Source of the DNA: Allobosea sp. CRIB-10
GTDB taxonomy: Bacteria > Pseudomonadota > Alphaproteobacteria > Rhizobiales > Beijerinckiaceae
DNA: 64,000 nt
Direction of reading: 5' to 3'
Assembly (NCBI RefSeq): GCF_900112185.1
Contig: NZ_FOKP01000001.1
Coordinates: forward strand, 434,001-498,000
Shown: piece after piece, positions 1 to 10,461 of the stretch
Position numbering within the stretch: the stretch's first letter is position 1
Layout of the letters: each line of letters begins with the position of its first letter
Made by a program: the position numbers and the translations under genes
The notes under the pieces: model-generated
The model's input: only the letters and a program-made list of their open reading frames with translations
Told to the model about the DNA's origin: nothing
Database searches by the model: none

Positions 1-479
1 AAGCCGATCGAGACCTCGTAGGAGACCATCTGCGCCGCCGAGCGCAGCGCGCTGAGGAACGGGTACTTCGAGTTCGAAGCCCAGCCGCCCATGATGATGC
101 CGTAGACGCCGAGCGAGGAGATCGCGAAGATGTAGAGCACGCCGACATTAATGTCGGCGATCGCCCAGCCTTCTGCGATCGGGATCACCGCCCAGGCCGC
201 CAGCGCGAGCAAGCAGGTGACCAACGGCGCCAGCAGGAAGACGCCCTTGTTGGAGCCCGACGGGATGATCGGCTCCTTGAAGACGAATTTCAGCAGGTCG
301 GCGAAGCTTTGGAACAAGCCGAAGGGCCCGACCACGTTGGGGCCGCGACGCAGCTGCACCGCCGCCCAGACCTTGCGGTCGGCCAGCAGCATGAAGGCGA
401 TGAAGATCAGCAGCGCGACCAGGAGCAGCAGGCTCTTGCCGGCGATGATCGCGAGATCGAGGACGAGGTCCCAGTTCAT
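1..479 (-). CDS. nuoH: NADH-quinone oxidoreductase subunit H (partial, N-terminal part)
   Basis: This is the quinone-site membrane subunit of respiratory complex I, which couples electron transfer to proton pumping. The visible 159 residues start [20 protein letters not shown] and contain the first transmembrane helix, then the conserved amphipathic stretch with [12 protein letters not shown] and the [15 protein letters not shown] motif typical of NuoH/ND1. The gene runs off the left edge, so about half of the usual ~340 residues is missing. The ATG at 479 lies 6 bases after the nuoG stop, in the same operon. The identification is secure. Confidence 0.97.
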   Translation of the reverse strand, partial: MNWDLVLDLAIIAGKSLLLLVALLIFIAFMLLADRKVWAAVQLRRGPNVVGPFGLFQSFADLLKFVFKEPIIPSGSNKGVFLLAPLVTCLLALAAWAVIPIAEGWAIADINVGVLYIFAISSLGVYGIIMGGWASNSKYPFLSALRSAAQMVSYEVSIG

Positions 480-485
480 CGAGGC

Positions 486-2549
486 TTACTCCGCCGCCTG
501 GCGCATGCGGCCGGAGGCCAGCGCCGAGCATTCCGCCATCACCGCCGAAGCGCGGGCGATGGGATTCGTGGTGTAGAAATCGGCGACCGCCGGAACGAAA
601 CCGGCCTTGTCGGTCGCGCCACCCTGCCCCGCCAGCTTCGCCAGCCCGGCGCGATCGCCTTCGCCGACGGTGTCGACCGCGGCGAAATGCGGATGGGCGG
701 CGTAGAGCTCGCGGCGCAGCGCGCTGAGCGAGTCGAAGGGCAGCGGCTTGCCGAGCGAGGCGGAGAGCGCCCGCAGGATCGCCCAGTCCTCCTTGGCATC
801 GCCGGGCGGGAAGGTGGCGCGGGCCGCCATCTGCACCCGCCCTTCCGTGTTGACGTAGGTGCCTGACTTCTCGGTATAGGCCGCGCCCGGCAGGATCACG
901 TCGGCGCGATGCGCGCCCTTGTCGCCATGGCTGCCTTGGTAGATCACGAAGGCGCCGGCCGGCACCTCGATCTCGTCGGCGCCGAGCAGGAAGAGCACGT
1001 CGAGCGCGCCAGCCGCCGTCATGCCGGCGACGTCGAGACCGCCCTCGCCCGGCACGAAGCCAAGATCGAGCGCGCCGACGCGGGCCGCCGCGGTGTGCAG
1101 CACGCCAAAACCGTTCCAGCCGTCCTTGACCGCGCCGAGCACCTCGGCCGCCTTGGCCGCGAGCGAGAGCACGGCGGCGCCGTCCTTGCGGGACAAAGCG
1201 CCCTGCCCGACCAGCACCATCGGCCGCTCGCCGGCAGCCGCGGCACGCTTGACCAGATCGGCCAGCGTCTCCGGCCCGGCGCCGAGATAGTCATAGGCGT
1301 AGGTCAGGTCGACCTGCTCGCCGATCAGCGAGACCTTGAAGTCGCCGCGCAGCCAGCGCTTGCGGATGCGGGCGTTGACGATCGGCGCCTCGCGACGCGG
1401 GTTCGAGCCGATGATCAGCAGCGAGGTCGCATCCTCGATGCCGACAATGCCGGTGTTGAGGATGTAGCTGGCGCGGCCGAATTCCGGGTCGAGCTTCGCG
1501 CCGTCCTGGCGGCAGTCGAGATTGCTCGAGCCGAGGCCGGCGATCAGCCCCTTCAGCGCATACATCTCCTCGACCGCGGCGAGATCGCCGGCGATCGCGC
1601 CGATGCGCTCCGGCTTGGCGGCCTTGAGCTTGGACGCGACCAGCGCGAGCGCCTCGGTCCAGCTCGCGGCGCGCAAAGCGCCGTTCTCGCGGATATAGGG
1701 CCGGTCGAGACGTTGGGTGCGGAGGCCGTCGGCGATGTGGCGGGTCTTGTCGGAGATCCACTCCTCGTTCACCGCCTCGTTGATGCGCGGCAGCACGCGC
1801 ATCACCTCACGGCCGCGGGAGTCGACGCGGATCGCCGAGCCGACCGCGTCCATCACATCGATGGATTCGGTCTTGGTCAGCTCCCAGGGCCGCGCCTTGT
1901 TCTGGTAGGGCTTGGAGGTCAGGGCGCCGACCGGGCAGAGATCGACGACGTTGCCCTGCAGCTCCGAGCTCATCGCGTGCTCGAGATAGGTGGTGATCTC
2001 CATGTCTTCGCCGCGGCCGATCGCGCCGAGGTCGGAGGCTCCGGCGACCTCGGTGGTGAAGCGGACGCAGCGCGTGCACTGGATGCAGCGCGTCATCGAG
2101 GTCTTGACCAGCGGGCCGATATACTTGTCCTCGACGGCGCGCTTGTTCTCGGCATAGCGCGAGGTGTCGACGCCGTAGGCCATCGCCTGGTCCTGCAGGT
2201 CGCACTCGCCGCCCTGGTCGCAGATCGGGCAGTCGAGCGGGTGGTTGATGAGCAGGAACTCCATCACCCCTTCGCGGGCCTTCTTGACCATGGGCGACTT
2301 GGTCGAGACGACCGGCGGCTCGCCATTCGGGCCGGGACGCAGGTCGCGCACGCCGATGGCGCAGGAGGCCTGCGGCTTCGGCGGGCCGCCCTTCACTTCG
2401 ACCAGACACATGCGGCAGTTGCCGGCGATCGAGAGCCGCTCATGGAAGCAGAAGCGCGGCACCTCGGCGCCCGCCGCCTCGCAGGCCTGGAGCACGGTAT
2501 ACTCCGGCGGAACGTCGACCTCGATGCCGTCGATCAGAAGCTTGGTCAT
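486..2549 (-). CDS. nuoG: NADH-quinone oxidoreductase subunit G
   Basis: This is the large iron-sulfur subunit of the peripheral arm of complex I, passing electrons from NuoE/F toward NuoB. Of 687 residues, the first ~230 carry the cluster ligands: C34, C45, C48 and C63 for the 2Fe-2S centre, H103/C107/C110/C116 for the His-ligated 4Fe-4S centre, and C155/C158/C161 plus a later CPVG cysteine for the next. The rest is the molybdopterin-oxidoreductase fold that is catalytically silent in complex I. The MTKLLIDG start at 2549 is chosen over an upstream in-frame ATG at 2603, because the latter would overlap nuoF. It follows nuoF by 4 bases. Confidence 0.98.
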   Translation of the reverse strand: MTKLLIDGIEVDVPPEYTVLQACEAAGAEVPRFCFHERLSIAGNCRMCLVEVKGGPPKPQASCAIGVRDLRPGPNGEPPVVSTKSPMVKKAREGVMEFLLINHPLDCPICDQGGECDLQDQAMAYGVDTSRYAENKRAVEDKYIGPLVKTSMTRCIQCTRCVRFTTEVAGASDLGAIGRGEDMEITTYLEHAMSSELQGNVVDLCPVGALTSKPYQNKARPWELTKTESIDVMDAVGSAIRVDSRGREVMRVLPRINEAVNEEWISDKTRHIADGLRTQRLDRPYIRENGALRAASWTEALALVASKLKAAKPERIGAIAGDLAAVEEMYALKGLIAGLGSSNLDCRQDGAKLDPEFGRASYILNTGIVGIEDATSLLIIGSNPRREAPIVNARIRKRWLRGDFKVSLIGEQVDLTYAYDYLGAGPETLADLVKRAAAAGERPMVLVGQGALSRKDGAAVLSLAAKAAEVLGAVKDGWNGFGVLHTAAARVGALDLGFVPGEGGLDVAGMTAAGALDVLFLLGADEIEVPAGAFVIYQGSHGDKGAHRADVILPGAAYTEKSGTYVNTEGRVQMAARATFPPGDAKEDWAILRALSASLGKPLPFDSLSALRRELYAAHPHFAAVDTVGEGDRAGLAKLAGQGGATDKAGFVPAVADFYTTNPIARASAVMAECSALASGRMRQAAE

Positions 2550-2553
2550 GGTC

Positions 2554-3858
2554 TCACTCCGCCGCCATGAGCCTGACCGGCTCGCCATGCGGATTGGCGG
2601 CATAGTCGTCGATGCGCTGCTCGATCTCGTGACGGAAATGGTTGATCAGGCCTTGGATCGGCCAGGCGGCAGCATCGCCCAGCGCGCAGATGGTGTGACC
2701 CTCGATCTGCTTGGAAACGTCGAGCAGCATGTCGATCTCGCGCTTCTGGGCGCGGCCTTCGGCCATGCGGTTGACGACGCGCCACATCCAGCCGGTGCCC
2801 TCGCGGCAGGGTGTGCACTGGCCGCAGCTCTCATGCTTGTAGAAATAGCTGATGCGGGCGATGGCGCGGATGATGTCCGTCGACTTGTCCATCACGATCA
2901 CCGCCGCCGTGCCGAGGCCCGACTTCAGCTTCGAGAGCGAGTCGAAATCCATCGGCGTGTCGATGATCTGCTCGGCCGGCACCATGCGCACCGAGGAGCC
3001 GCCGGGGATGACCGCCTTGAGATTGTCCCAGCCGCCGCGGATGCCGCCGCAATGGCGGTCGATCAGCTCGCGGAAGGTCAGGCCCATCGCCTCTTCGACA
3101 TTGCAGGGCTTGTTCACATGGCCGGAGACGCAGAACAGCTTGGTGCCGACATTGTTGGGCGTGCCGATCGAGGAGAACCAGCTGGCACCGCGGCGCAGGA
3201 TAGTCGGCGCGACCGCGATCGACTCGACGTTGTTGACGGTGGTCGGGCAGCCATAGAGGCCGACATTGGCCGGGAAAGGCGGCTTCAGCCGCGGCATGCC
3301 CTTCTTGCCCTCGAGGCTCTCCAGCAGCGCCGTCTCCTCGCCGCAGATATAGGCGCCGGCGCCGTGATGCACATAGAGATCAAAGGGATAGCCGTGCTTG
3401 TTGTTCTTGCCGATGAGGTTCGCCTCATAGGCCTCGTCGACGGCGCGCTGCAGCGCCTCGCGCTCGCGGACATATTCGCCGCGGATGTAGATGTAGGCGG
3501 CATGCGCGCCCATGGCGAAGGAGGCGATCAGGCAGCCCTCGACCAGCGTATGCGGGTCGTTGCGCATGATCTCGCGGTCCTTGCAGGTGCCCGGCTCCGA
3601 CTCGTCGGCGTTGACGACGAGATAGTGCGGGCGCCCGTCGCTCTGCTTGGGCATGAACGACCATTTCAGCCCGGTCGGGAAGCCGGCGCCGCCGCGCCCG
3701 CGCAGGCCCGACTTCTTCATCTCGTCGATGATCCAGTCGCGCCCCTGCTCGAGCAGGAACTTGGTGCCGTCCCAGGCGCCACGTTGCATGGCGCCCTTCA
3801 GCGACAGGTCGTGAAGGCCGTAGAGGTTGGTGAAGATGCGGTCCCGATCAGCAAGCAT
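2554..3858 (-). CDS. nuoF: NADH-quinone oxidoreductase subunit F
   Basis: This is the NADH- and FMN-binding subunit of complex I, where electrons enter the chain. The glycine-rich [10 protein letters not shown] nucleotide-binding motif lies at residues 54-63. Near residue 350 a [10 protein letters not shown] motif supplies three cysteines of the N3 4Fe-4S cluster, and the fourth comes from the later [12 protein letters not shown] segment. Its length of 434 residues is normal. It sits 11 bases downstream of nuoE and 4 bases upstream of nuoG. Confidence 0.98.
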   Translation of the reverse strand: MLADRDRIFTNLYGLHDLSLKGAMQRGAWDGTKFLLEQGRDWIIDEMKKSGLRGRGGAGFPTGLKWSFMPKQSDGRPHYLVVNADESEPGTCKDREIMRNDPHTLVEGCLIASFAMGAHAAYIYIRGEYVREREALQRAVDEAYEANLIGKNNKHGYPFDLYVHHGAGAYICGEETALLESLEGKKGMPRLKPPFPANVGLYGCPTTVNNVESIAVAPTILRRGASWFSSIGTPNNVGTKLFCVSGHVNKPCNVEEAMGLTFRELIDRHCGGIRGGWDNLKAVIPGGSSVRMVPAEQIIDTPMDFDSLSKLKSGLGTAAVIVMDKSTDIIRAIARISYFYKHESCGQCTPCREGTGWMWRVVNRMAEGRAQKREIDMLLDVSKQIEGHTICALGDAAAWPIQGLINHFRHEIEQRIDDYAANPHGEPVRLMAAE

Positions 3859-3869
3859 CGTTGTTCGCC

Positions 3870-5111
3870 TCAGTTCGTCGGCTTGTCGCCGAGCTTGCTC
3901 TCCGGCCGCCAGCCGGTAGCGAGCCTCGATGCCTGCGAGATCCAGTCGTCACGGACCGCCCTGCCCTTGAAGCCGATCAGCCTTGCATCGACCCAGGCGA
4001 GCTCGGCCGGGGTCCAGGCCGCGACCTGGTCGAAGTGCCAGATGCCCATCTCGTTGAGAATCTTCGCCAGCTTGGGACCGACGCCCCAGATCAGCTCGAG
4101 ATCGTCGCCCTTGCCGTCACGGGCCGCGGTCAGCAGCGCGGGCTTGGACTCGGCCACGGCGGGAGCCGGCTCGGCAGCCGGAGCGGCCTCGGCGGCCGGC
4201 GCCTTCGGAGCCTCGCTCTTGGTGGTGTCCTTGATCGCCTTGCCCGTCGCGGAGGGTGTATCCTGCGCGGCGCTCGCCGGCTGGTTCGGATCGGACGGCT
4301 TGGGACGGGCCGGCGCCGCGGCCTCGGGAGCCGGCGCGGTCTTGACGTCGGTCGGACCGGCCTTGGCCGTCGCGGCGGCCGTCTCGGCTTCCGCCTTGGC
4401 CTTGGCCTCGGCCGCAGCCTTCTCGCTGGCGATCTTGATGGCCTCTTCGCGCTGCCTGGTGATGCGCTTCTGCCAGTCGCCGGCGCCGATCATCGAGCCG
4501 TCGAAGAGGGCCGGGTCCCTCAGCGTATCGCCGCCGCCGAGCGGCTCCGAGCAGGAGCGGTCGACCTGCGGGCCGGGCTTGGTCGGACGACCTTCGCGCA
4601 GGTCGCCGAGCAGCTTGCGGAAATTCTCGGGCGTCAGGTCTTCGTAATAGTCGAAATTGATCTGCGCCATCGGGGCGTTGCAGCAGGCGCCGAGGCATTC
4701 GACCTCGAGCCAGGACAACTTGCCGTCGGCGGTGACGGTCGACTGCGGGCCGATCACCTCCTCGCAGACCTTCTTCAGCGCCTCGGCGCCGCGCAGCGCG
4801 CAGGGCGTCGTGCCGCAGAGCTGGACGAAGTGCTGGCCGACCGGCTGCAGGCTGAACATGGTGTAGAAGGTCGCGACCTCCAGCACCCGCATCGGCGCCA
4901 TGCCGAGCTTGCGCGCGACTTCCTCGATCGCGGCGCGCGGCAGCCAGCCATCATGCTGCTCCTGCGCCTTCCACAGCAGCGGGATCACGGCCGAGGCCTG
5001 CCGACCTTCAGGGTACTTTGCGATCTGCTGGTCGGCCCAGTTCTCGTTCGCCGCGGTGAAGGCGAAGGAGGCAGGCTGAACGTGATCAGGCGCGAGACGA
5101 CGGACGGACAT
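3870..5111 (-). CDS. nuoE: NADH-quinone oxidoreductase subunit E with long C-terminal extension
   Basis: This is the thioredoxin-fold 2Fe-2S subunit of complex I. Residues 1 to about 200 match the normal NuoE core, with cluster ligands C99, C104, C139 and C143. The protein continues to 413 residues, about twice the family norm. A charged, alanine/lysine-rich and proline-rich linker fills roughly 210-340. A compact C-terminal domain follows around 345-405, with [18 protein letters not shown] and [18 protein letters not shown], which looks like a helix-hairpin-helix type module. Extended NuoE proteins are known in Rhizobiales; the role of the tail is not. Its start codon overlaps the nuoD stop by one base (TGATG). 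Confidence 0.96.
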   Translation of the reverse strand: MSVRRLAPDHVQPASFAFTAANENWADQQIAKYPEGRQASAVIPLLWKAQEQHDGWLPRAAIEEVARKLGMAPMRVLEVATFYTMFSLQPVGQHFVQLCGTTPCALRGAEALKKVCEEVIGPQSTVTADGKLSWLEVECLGACCNAPMAQINFDYYEDLTPENFRKLLGDLREGRPTKPGPQVDRSCSEPLGGGDTLRDPALFDGSMIGAGDWQKRITRQREEAIKIASEKAAAEAKAKAEAETAAATAKAGPTDVKTAPAPEAAAPARPKPSDPNQPASAAQDTPSATGKAIKDTTKSEAPKAPAAEAAPAAEPAPAVAESKPALLTAARDGKGDDLELIWGVGPKLAKILNEMGIWHFDQVAAWTPAELAWVDARLIGFKGRAVRDDWISQASRLATGWRPESKLGDKPTN

Positions 5112-6301
5112 CAGCGGTCCACCTCACCAAAGACGATATCGAGGGAGCCGAGGATCGCGGAGACGTCGGCGAGCATGTGCTTGCGGCACATGAAATCCAT
5201 GGCCTGGAGATGGGCGAAGCCCGGCGCCTTGATCTTGCAGCGATAGGGCTTGTTGGTGCCGTCGGAGACGAGATAGACGCCGAATTCGCCCTTGGGCGCC
5301 TCGACGGCGGCGTAGACCTCGCCCTCGGGCACCTTGTAGCCCTCGGTGTAGAGCTTGAAGTGGTGGATCAGCGCTTCCATCGAGCGCTTCATCTCGCCGC
5401 GCTTGGGCGGCACCATCTTGCCGTCGAGCGAGGAGACCGGGCCGCCGCCATCGGCCGAAAGCAGCTTTTCGCAGCACTGCTTCATGATGCGGACCGACTG
5501 GCGCATCTCTTCCATACGGATGCAGTAGCGGTCGTAGCAGTCGCCGTTCTTGCCGACGGGGATGTCGAATTCCATCTCCTCGTAGCACTCATAGGGCTGC
5601 GCCTTGCGCAGGTCCCAGGGCGCGCCGGAGCCGCGCACCATCACGCCCGAAAAGCCCCATTTCCAGCAGGTTTCGAGATCGACGACGCCGATGTCGACAT
5701 TGCGCTGCTTGAAGATGCGATTGTCGGTGAGCAGGCCTTCGAGATCGTCGCAGACCTTGAGGAACGGATCGCACCATTCGGCGATGTCATGGATCAGCGA
5801 GGTCGGCAGGTCCTGGTGGACGCCGCCCGGCCGGACATAGGCCGCGTGCATGCGCGCGCCGCAGGCCCGCTCGTAGAAGATCATCAGCTTCTCGCGCTCC
5901 TCGAAGCCCCAGAGCGGCGGGGTGAGCGCGCCGACGTCCATCGCCTGCGTGGTGACGTTGAGGATATGCGAGAGGATGCGGCCGATCTCGGAATAGAGCA
6001 CGCGGATGAGCTGGCCGCGGCGCGGCACGGTCACGCCCATCAGCTTCTCGACGCCGAGCGCGAAGGCGTGCTCCTGGTTCATCGGCGCGACATAGTCGAG
6101 CCGGTCGAAATAGGGCACGGCCTGGAGATAGGTCTTGTGCTCGATCAGCTTCTCGGTGCCGCGGTGCAGCAGGCCGATATGCGGGTCGACACGCTCGACG
6201 ATCTCGCCGTCGAGCTCCAGCACCAGGCGCAGCACGCCGTGCGCCGCCGGGTGCTGCGGCCCGAAATTGATCGAGAAGTTGCGGATGTTGTGCTCGGTCA
6301 T
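5111..6301 (-). CDS. nuoD: NADH-quinone oxidoreductase subunit D
   Basis: This is the 49-kDa-type subunit of complex I that, with NuoB, forms the quinone-binding pocket at the base of the peripheral arm. The 396 residues begin [20 protein letters not shown], containing the diagnostic [10 protein letters not shown] motif, and include HRGTEKL and the C-terminal DIVFGEVDR. Length and motifs are normal for a stand-alone NuoD, not fused to NuoC. It overlaps the upstream GFA-fold gene by 4 bases and nuoE by 1 base. Confidence 0.98.
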   Translation of the reverse strand: MTEHNIRNFSINFGPQHPAAHGVLRLVLELDGEIVERVDPHIGLLHRGTEKLIEHKTYLQAVPYFDRLDYVAPMNQEHAFALGVEKLMGVTVPRRGQLIRVLYSEIGRILSHILNVTTQAMDVGALTPPLWGFEEREKLMIFYERACGARMHAAYVRPGGVHQDLPTSLIHDIAEWCDPFLKVCDDLEGLLTDNRIFKQRNVDIGVVDLETCWKWGFSGVMVRGSGAPWDLRKAQPYECYEEMEFDIPVGKNGDCYDRYCIRMEEMRQSVRIMKQCCEKLLSADGGGPVSSLDGKMVPPKRGEMKRSMEALIHHFKLYTEGYKVPEGEVYAAVEAPKGEFGVYLVSDGTNKPYRCKIKAPGFAHLQAMDFMCRKHMLADVSAILGSLDIVFGEVDR

Positions 6302-6735
6302 GTCCGGCCTTCCTGGGCGGCATGGAATTCGGCGATCACCTGCTCGCCGGTCTTGCGCCGGCGCTCGCCCGCGAAGGCGTAGAGGTCAGGCTTCTCGTCG
6401 ATGAAGATCTCTTCGGCGAAGACGAGATCGGAAGGATTGTCGAGGCTCGGGAACGCCACGGCGACATGGCCCTCGCCCGAGCGCTGGCGCCAGAACAGGC
6501 TGGTGCCGCAGTTGCGGCAGAAGACGCGCTCGCCCCATTCGGAGGAGGTGTAGACGCCAAGGTGCGTCTCGTCGGCGATAGAGACGTCCGTGCAGGGCAC
6601 GGTCATCAGCACGCCGCCGCTCCATTTGCGACACATGTCGCAATGGCAGACATCCATCTCCGGCTTGGCCATGGTCGCCGTGAAGCGCACCGAGCCGCAG
6701 AGACAGCCGCCGGAGAGTGTGTGGCCTTCGCCCAT
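6298..6735 (-). CDS. GFA-family (CENP-V/GFA fold) zinc protein inserted in the nuo operon
   Basis: This is a 145-residue protein of the glutathione-dependent formaldehyde-activating enzyme-like family. Zinc ligands are visible as CLCGSVRF near the N terminus, then [12 protein letters not shown], then [11 protein letters not shown], the normal order for the fold. No signal peptide is seen, so it is cytoplasmic. The gene is placed between nuoC (4-base gap) and nuoD (4-base ATGA overlap), so it is almost certainly co-transcribed and probably translationally coupled with complex I. The exact reaction cannot be read from sequence; most family members are uncharacterised. A second member lies at 46449-46862. 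Confidence 0.9.
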   Translation of the reverse strand: MGEGHTLSGGCLCGSVRFTATMAKPEMDVCHCDMCRKWSGGVLMTVPCTDVSIADETHLGVYTSSEWGERVFCRNCGTSLFWRQRSGEGHVAVAFPSLDNPSDLVFAEEIFIDEKPDLYAFAGERRRKTGEQVIAEFHAAQEGRT

Positions 6736-6739
6736 AAGC

Positions 6740-7345
6740 TCAGCCCGCCTTGGCCTTCTCGTCGCCCGGCAGGACGTATTCCGTCCCTTCCCAGGGCGAG
6801 AGGAAGTCGAAGTTGCGGAACTCCTGGTTCAGCTTCACCGGCTCGTAGACGACGCGCTTCTGCTCGTCGTCATAGCGGACCTCGACGAAGCCGGTCAGCG
6901 GGAAGTCCTTGCGCAGCGGATAGCCCTCGAAACCGTAATCGGTGAGGATGCGGCGCAGGTCCGGGTGGTTCGAGAACAGGATGCCGTAGAAATCGTAGGC
7001 CTCGCGCTCATACCAGTTAGCGGCCGGGAAGACCTCGATCACGGAGGGGACCGGAGTCGCCTCGTCGGTCTGGACCTTGACCCGGATGCGCCGGTTATGG
7101 CGCGGCGATAGCAGATGATAGACGACCTCGAAGCGCTTCTCGCGCTGCGGATAGTCGGCGCCGGCGATATCGGTGAAATTGACGAAGCGGAAGCGCGGAT
7201 CGTCATAGAGGGTCTTGAGGACCCGCACGATCTCTGCCGCCTCGGCCAGCACCGTGATCTCGTCGAAGGCGACGATGATATCGGTCACCGCGCCGGGCAG
7301 CGCCGCCTTGATCTCTTCGCCCAATGTCACGAGCGCTTCGCTCAT
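6740..7345 (-). CDS. nuoC: NADH-quinone oxidoreductase subunit C
   Basis: This is the 30-kDa-type subunit of the peripheral arm of complex I, with a structural role beside NuoD. The 201 residues include the family signature around [20 protein letters not shown] and the [19 protein letters not shown] motif. It is a stand-alone NuoC. It lies 36 bases after nuoB and 4 bases before the GFA-fold gene. Confidence 0.98.
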   Translation of the reverse strand: MSEALVTLGEEIKAALPGAVTDIIVAFDEITVLAEAAEIVRVLKTLYDDPRFRFVNFTDIAGADYPQREKRFEVVYHLLSPRHNRRIRVKVQTDEATPVPSVIEVFPAANWYEREAYDFYGILFSNHPDLRRILTDYGFEGYPLRKDFPLTGFVEVRYDDEQKRVVYEPVKLNQEFRNFDFLSPWEGTEYVLPGDEKAKAG

Positions 7346-7381
7346 CGCATCACCTTCGCAAGCCGCCGGTCGCCAAGCGCC

Positions 7382-7966
7382 TCAGCGCTCGATCGTCCCG
7401 GTCCGCCGGATCTTCTTCTGCAGCAGCAGCACGCCATAGAGCAGCGCTTCCGCGGTCGGCGGGCAGCCGGGCACATAGACGTCGATCGGCACGATGCGGT
7501 CGCAGCCGCGCACCACCGAATAGCTGTAGTGGTAATAGCCGCCGCCATTGGCGCAGGAGCCCATCGAGATGACGTAGCGCGGCTCCGGCATCTGGTCGTA
7601 GACCTTGCGCAAGGCCGGAGCCATCTTGTTGGTCAACGTGCCGGCGACGATCATCACGTCCGACTGGCGCGGGCTGGCGCGCGGCGCGAAACCGAAGCGC
7701 TCGACATCATAGCGCGGCATCGACAGCTGCATCATCTCGACCGCGCAGCAGGCGAGGCCGAAGGTCATCCACATCAAAGAGCCGGTGCGGGCCCAGTTGA
7801 TCAGGTCGTCGCTCGCCGTGACGAGGAAGCCCTTGTCGGCCAGCTCGTTGTTGATCTCGACGAAATAGGGATCGCGGGTGCCGAGCGGCTTGCCGTCGGG
7901 GCCGAGCAGGCCCCTGGGAGCCTGCGCGACGAGCGGATCACCGCGATCGATCGCTGTCATGGCCAT
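7382..7966 (-). CDS. nuoB: NADH-quinone oxidoreductase subunit B
   Basis: This is the PSST-type subunit that carries the terminal N2 4Fe-4S cluster donating electrons to quinone. The tandem cysteines C73-C74 in [10 protein letters not shown], the cysteine of MGSCANGGG and that of [10 protein letters not shown] are the four N2 ligands. Its length of 194 residues is normal. An alternative ATG two codons downstream (MTAID) is equally possible. It is the second gene of the operon, 73 bases after nuoA. Confidence 0.98.
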   Translation of the reverse strand: MAMTAIDRGDPLVAQAPRGLLGPDGKPLGTRDPYFVEINNELADKGFLVTASDDLINWARTGSLMWMTFGLACCAVEMMQLSMPRYDVERFGFAPRASPRQSDVMIVAGTLTNKMAPALRKVYDQMPEPRYVISMGSCANGGGYYHYSYSVVRGCDRIVPIDVYVPGCPPTAEALLYGVLLLQKKIRRTGTIER

Positions 7967-8039
7967 CAGTTCGAACCTTTGGGTTTCGTCGAATGTAAGA
8001 ATACGGACAGGAGCCTATCAGGTCTCTGCGACAAAGCGA

Positions 8040-8420
8040 TCAGTCCCACTCGAGCGCGCCCTTGCGCCACTCGTAGACGAAGCCGACCGTCAGCACGCCG
8101 AGGAAGACCATCATCGACCAGAAGCCGAGCCAGCCGAGCCCGCCGAAGGCGACCGCCCAGGGGAAGAGGAACGCGACTTCGAGATCGAAGATGATGAAGA
8201 GGATGGCGACGAGATAGAAGCGCACGTCGAACTTCATGCGCGCATCGTCGAAGGCGTTGAAGCCGCATTCATAGGCGGAGAGCTTTTCGGCATCCGGCTT
8301 GGAATAGGCCACGGCGAAGGGCGCGATCAGCAGCGCCAGGCCGATCACCAGCGACAGGCCGATGAAGATCACCAGGGGCAGATAGTCCGACAGCAGGGAC
8401 TGCACAGGAAGAGCTTGCAT
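8040..8420 (-). CDS. nuoA: NADH-quinone oxidoreductase subunit A
   Basis: This is a small membrane subunit of complex I, the ND3 homologue. The 126 residues form three predicted membrane helices, with the conserved loop containing [16 protein letters not shown] between the first and second. That loop contacts the quinone chamber. It is the first gene of the nuo operon, so the promoter should lie in the intergenic stretch just above 8420. Confidence 0.97.
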   Translation of the reverse strand: MQALPVQSLLSDYLPLVIFIGLSLVIGLALLIAPFAVAYSKPDAEKLSAYECGFNAFDDARMKFDVRFYLVAILFIIFDLEVAFLFPWAVAFGGLGWLGFWSMMVFLGVLTVGFVYEWRKGALEWD

Positions 8421-8823
8421 CTGTCACCCCGCTTCAACCCGGCGCCGCGACTGGCGCCCTCAATCTCGCCAGTCGATTAGACCCTGCTTTAGAATCACGC
8501 AAGGGTTCGCCGCGCCGCACAACGCGGCTGTCGCCATGTCTTTGCCGCATATGTCGAGCCGACCAGCGAAACTGTCACGATTCCCGGCCGTTTCGGCTCC
8601 GATTTTCGCGATCGGCGACGCTGGGCGCAAGGCGGTTGTCGCGGCGCGCCGAAGCATGGCAAACCGGGACGTAACGTCAGTCTTCGGCGCCGGCACGATT
8701 CGTCGGCAGGCATTGCCGATGCGTCAGGAGAACCGGTGCGGGAATGCCGAGGCCAACAACGCATCGTGATCGCGATATCCCGGCCACTGCCCCGCCATCG
8801 GCGTCCCGCGCCTCGTGAGTTTC
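8421..8823. promoter_or_regulatory. Divergent intergenic region with the nuo promoter
   Basis: About 400 bases separate nuoA from the outward-facing peptidase gene, and I find no convincing gene in them. On the minus strand a weak sigma70-like pair can be drawn, TTGCGT (8497-8502) and TCTAAT (8476-8481) with 15-base spacing. This is a suggestion only, because the -35 match and the spacing are poor. Confidence 0.35.
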
Positions 8824-9441
8824 ATGCGGGGAGTCGCCCTTTCCAGTGCCTGTGCGGCGGTGATGGCGTTCGGCAGCGCGGCCGTAGCACAGCAGATGAT
8901 GCTCGCGCCCCTGCCGCCCGAGCGCCCGTTCGACCTCGACCTGCAGATCAAGCCGGGCGCGCCACCGATCGTCGTCCTTCCACAGGCTCCGGCCGAAGCC
9001 AGCGCCACGACGACGCCAGGGCCGGCGCCCACCCTCGCCCAACCCGAGCCCGACGACGACGAGGGACCGGAATGGCCGCAGCGCACACCGGGTCAGACCG
9101 CCGAGGAACCCGCCTTCGACCCCAATGAGAAACCCGACAGGCCGGGCATCTCGACCGATCCCGGCACCTCGATCGTCTGTCTGCCACCGGTGCTGAAGAG
9201 CATCCTCGGCAAGATCTCGGACAAATACGGGGCGGTGAAGGTGACCTCGACCTGGCGCCCGCCCTGGCGGGCGCGGCGCGGCTCCTATCACAAGCGCTGC
9301 GAAGCGATGGACTTCCGCGTGCCCGGCGTCAGGCCGCGCACCGTCCTGGAATGGGCCCGCACCCTGCCCGAGGTCGGCGGCAACAAGGTCTACTGGAACG
9401 GATTGATCCATATCGATACGGGACCGCGCCGGCCCTGGTGA
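8824..9441 (+). CDS. Exported M15-type D-Ala-D-Ala carboxypeptidase-like protein
   Basis: The protein starts MRGVALSSACAAVMAFGSAAVAQQ, a clear Sec signal peptide, so it is periplasmic. A proline/acid-rich linker (about residues 45-115) leads to a C-terminal domain of some 85 residues. That domain has SYHKRCEAMDFRV, which matches the HxxxxxxD zinc motif of M15 peptidases, and a terminal HIDTGPRRPW with the third histidine. This suggests a peptidoglycan-cleaving or peptidoglycan-binding role, as in YcbK-like proteins. An in-frame GTG at 8815 is an alternative start. The gene points away from nuo. Confidence 0.8.
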   Translation: MRGVALSSACAAVMAFGSAAVAQQMMLAPLPPERPFDLDLQIKPGAPPIVVLPQAPAEASATTTPGPAPTLAQPEPDDDEGPEWPQRTPGQTAEEPAFDPNEKPDRPGISTDPGTSIVCLPPVLKSILGKISDKYGAVKVTSTWRPPWRARRGSYHKRCEAMDFRVPGVRPRTVLEWARTLPEVGGNKVYWNGLIHIDTGPRRPW

Positions 9442-9514
9442 TCGGCTGCGGCAGCACGCGTCGGTTTCAACACGTTCGGGCTCGAAAATCGCGTTCGTTC
9501 GGACGCTTGGTGAT

Positions 9515-10078
9515 CTAGGCCAGCCGATTACGCCAGTCGCGCAGCGCTTCCAGCAGCTGGCGGATGAAGCCGGCGGTCGCCTCGTCGGTCAGCTTGCCGG
9601 CCTCGTCGAACTTGGTCTGGGCGGCGCCGATCATCACCTCCGGCTTGTTGAGCGGGAAGGCGTTGAGGAAGATCAGCATCTGCCGCAGATGATACTGCGC
9701 CCGCGCCGTGCCGAGGACGCCGCCGCTCGCGCCCATGATCGCCACCGGCTTGTTGTCGAAAGGCTGGCTCGGCGGGCGCGAGGCCCAGTCGATCGCGTTC
9801 TTGAGCACGCCCGGGATCGAATAGTTGTACTCCGGCGTCACGAACAGGATCGCATCGGCCGCCGCGAGCTGGTCGCGGAAGCGCTGGACCTGAGGCGGAT
9901 AACCGGCGACGCGGACATCGTCGTTATAGAGCGGCAGGTCGCCGATCTCGGCGATCTCGATCGTCATCCCCTCCGGCGCCAGCGCTATGGCCGCCTTCAG
10001 CGCAGCGGTGTTGTAGGAGCCGGCCCGCAAGCTGCCCGAAATCCCGACGACCCGGATCGGGCCTCCATCCTTAGCCAT
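9515..10078 (-). CDS. NADPH-dependent FMN reductase family protein
   Basis: This is a 187-residue flavodoxin-fold oxidoreductase of the NADPH-dependent FMN reductase/chromate-quinone reductase family. The phosphate-binding motif GSLRAGSYNTAAL lies near the N terminus, and PEYNYSIPGVLKNAIDW is the classic flavin-contact segment. It is the last gene of the catabolic operon, 36 bases after the YCII gene. It could supply reduced flavin or reduce quinones formed from hydroxyquinol; the second role is inferred from context only. Confidence 0.9.
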   Translation of the reverse strand: MAKDGGPIRVVGISGSLRAGSYNTAALKAAIALAPEGMTIEIAEIGDLPLYNDDVRVAGYPPQVQRFRDQLAAADAILFVTPEYNYSIPGVLKNAIDWASRPPSQPFDNKPVAIMGASGGVLGTARAQYHLRQMLIFLNAFPLNKPEVMIGAAQTKFDEAGKLTDEATAGFIRQLLEALRDWRNRLA

Positions 10079-10114
10079 GTCTTGTCTCCTGGAACGCTTG
10101 GTCGATTGTCGGGC

Positions 10115-10402
10115 TCAGCCCTGGCGCTTGATGAAGCCGGTGATCGTGACGCGATCCCAGATGCCGGCGACGTGGAACGGATCGGCGGCATTGAAGCGCT
10201 CCACGGTCGCAAGGTCCACCGCCTCCACGACGAAGAGGCTGCCGATCATGGTCACGCCGTCCTCGGCGACCAGGGGGCCCGACATCACGATCCGGACACC
10301 TCGCGCTTCAGTGTCCGACAGGAAGGCCTTGTGGGCATCGTAGTTGGCGAGACGGGCCGGGAGTGCGCCAAGCTTGTCGAGCGCGTGGATCACGAACAGC
10401 AT
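10115..10402 (-). CDS. YCII (YciI-like) family protein
   Basis: This is a 95-residue ferredoxin-like-fold protein of the YCII superfamily, with the conserved histidine in the first helix (H24 in YDAHKAFL) and the SGPLVAEDG loop with D48. Family knowledge: TftG, the 5-chlorohydroxyquinol dehydrochlorinase of 2,4,5-T degradation, is a YCII protein. Its position in an operon with hydroxyquinol dioxygenase and maleylacetate reductase makes a related lyase or dehydrohalogenase role plausible but unproven. Confidence 0.85.
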   Translation of the reverse strand: MLFVIHALDKLGALPARLANYDAHKAFLSDTEARGVRIVMSGPLVAEDGVTMIGSLFVVEAVDLATVERFNAADPFHVAGIWDRVTITGFIKRQG

Positions 10403-10461
10403 GTGGTGAGGCTCCTATCGGCGGCCGGGCCATGCGCCGGCCGCCTTGGACGAGGTTCAGG

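Noticed and set aside
909..2570. Plus-strand frame of 553 codons opposite nuoG
   Set aside because: Composition typical of a shadow frame; nuoG motifs on the minus strand are unambiguous.
8460..8696. Short minus-strand frame upstream of nuoA
   Set aside because: No ribosome site, no family features, and overlapping frames of equal quality; treated as promoter region.
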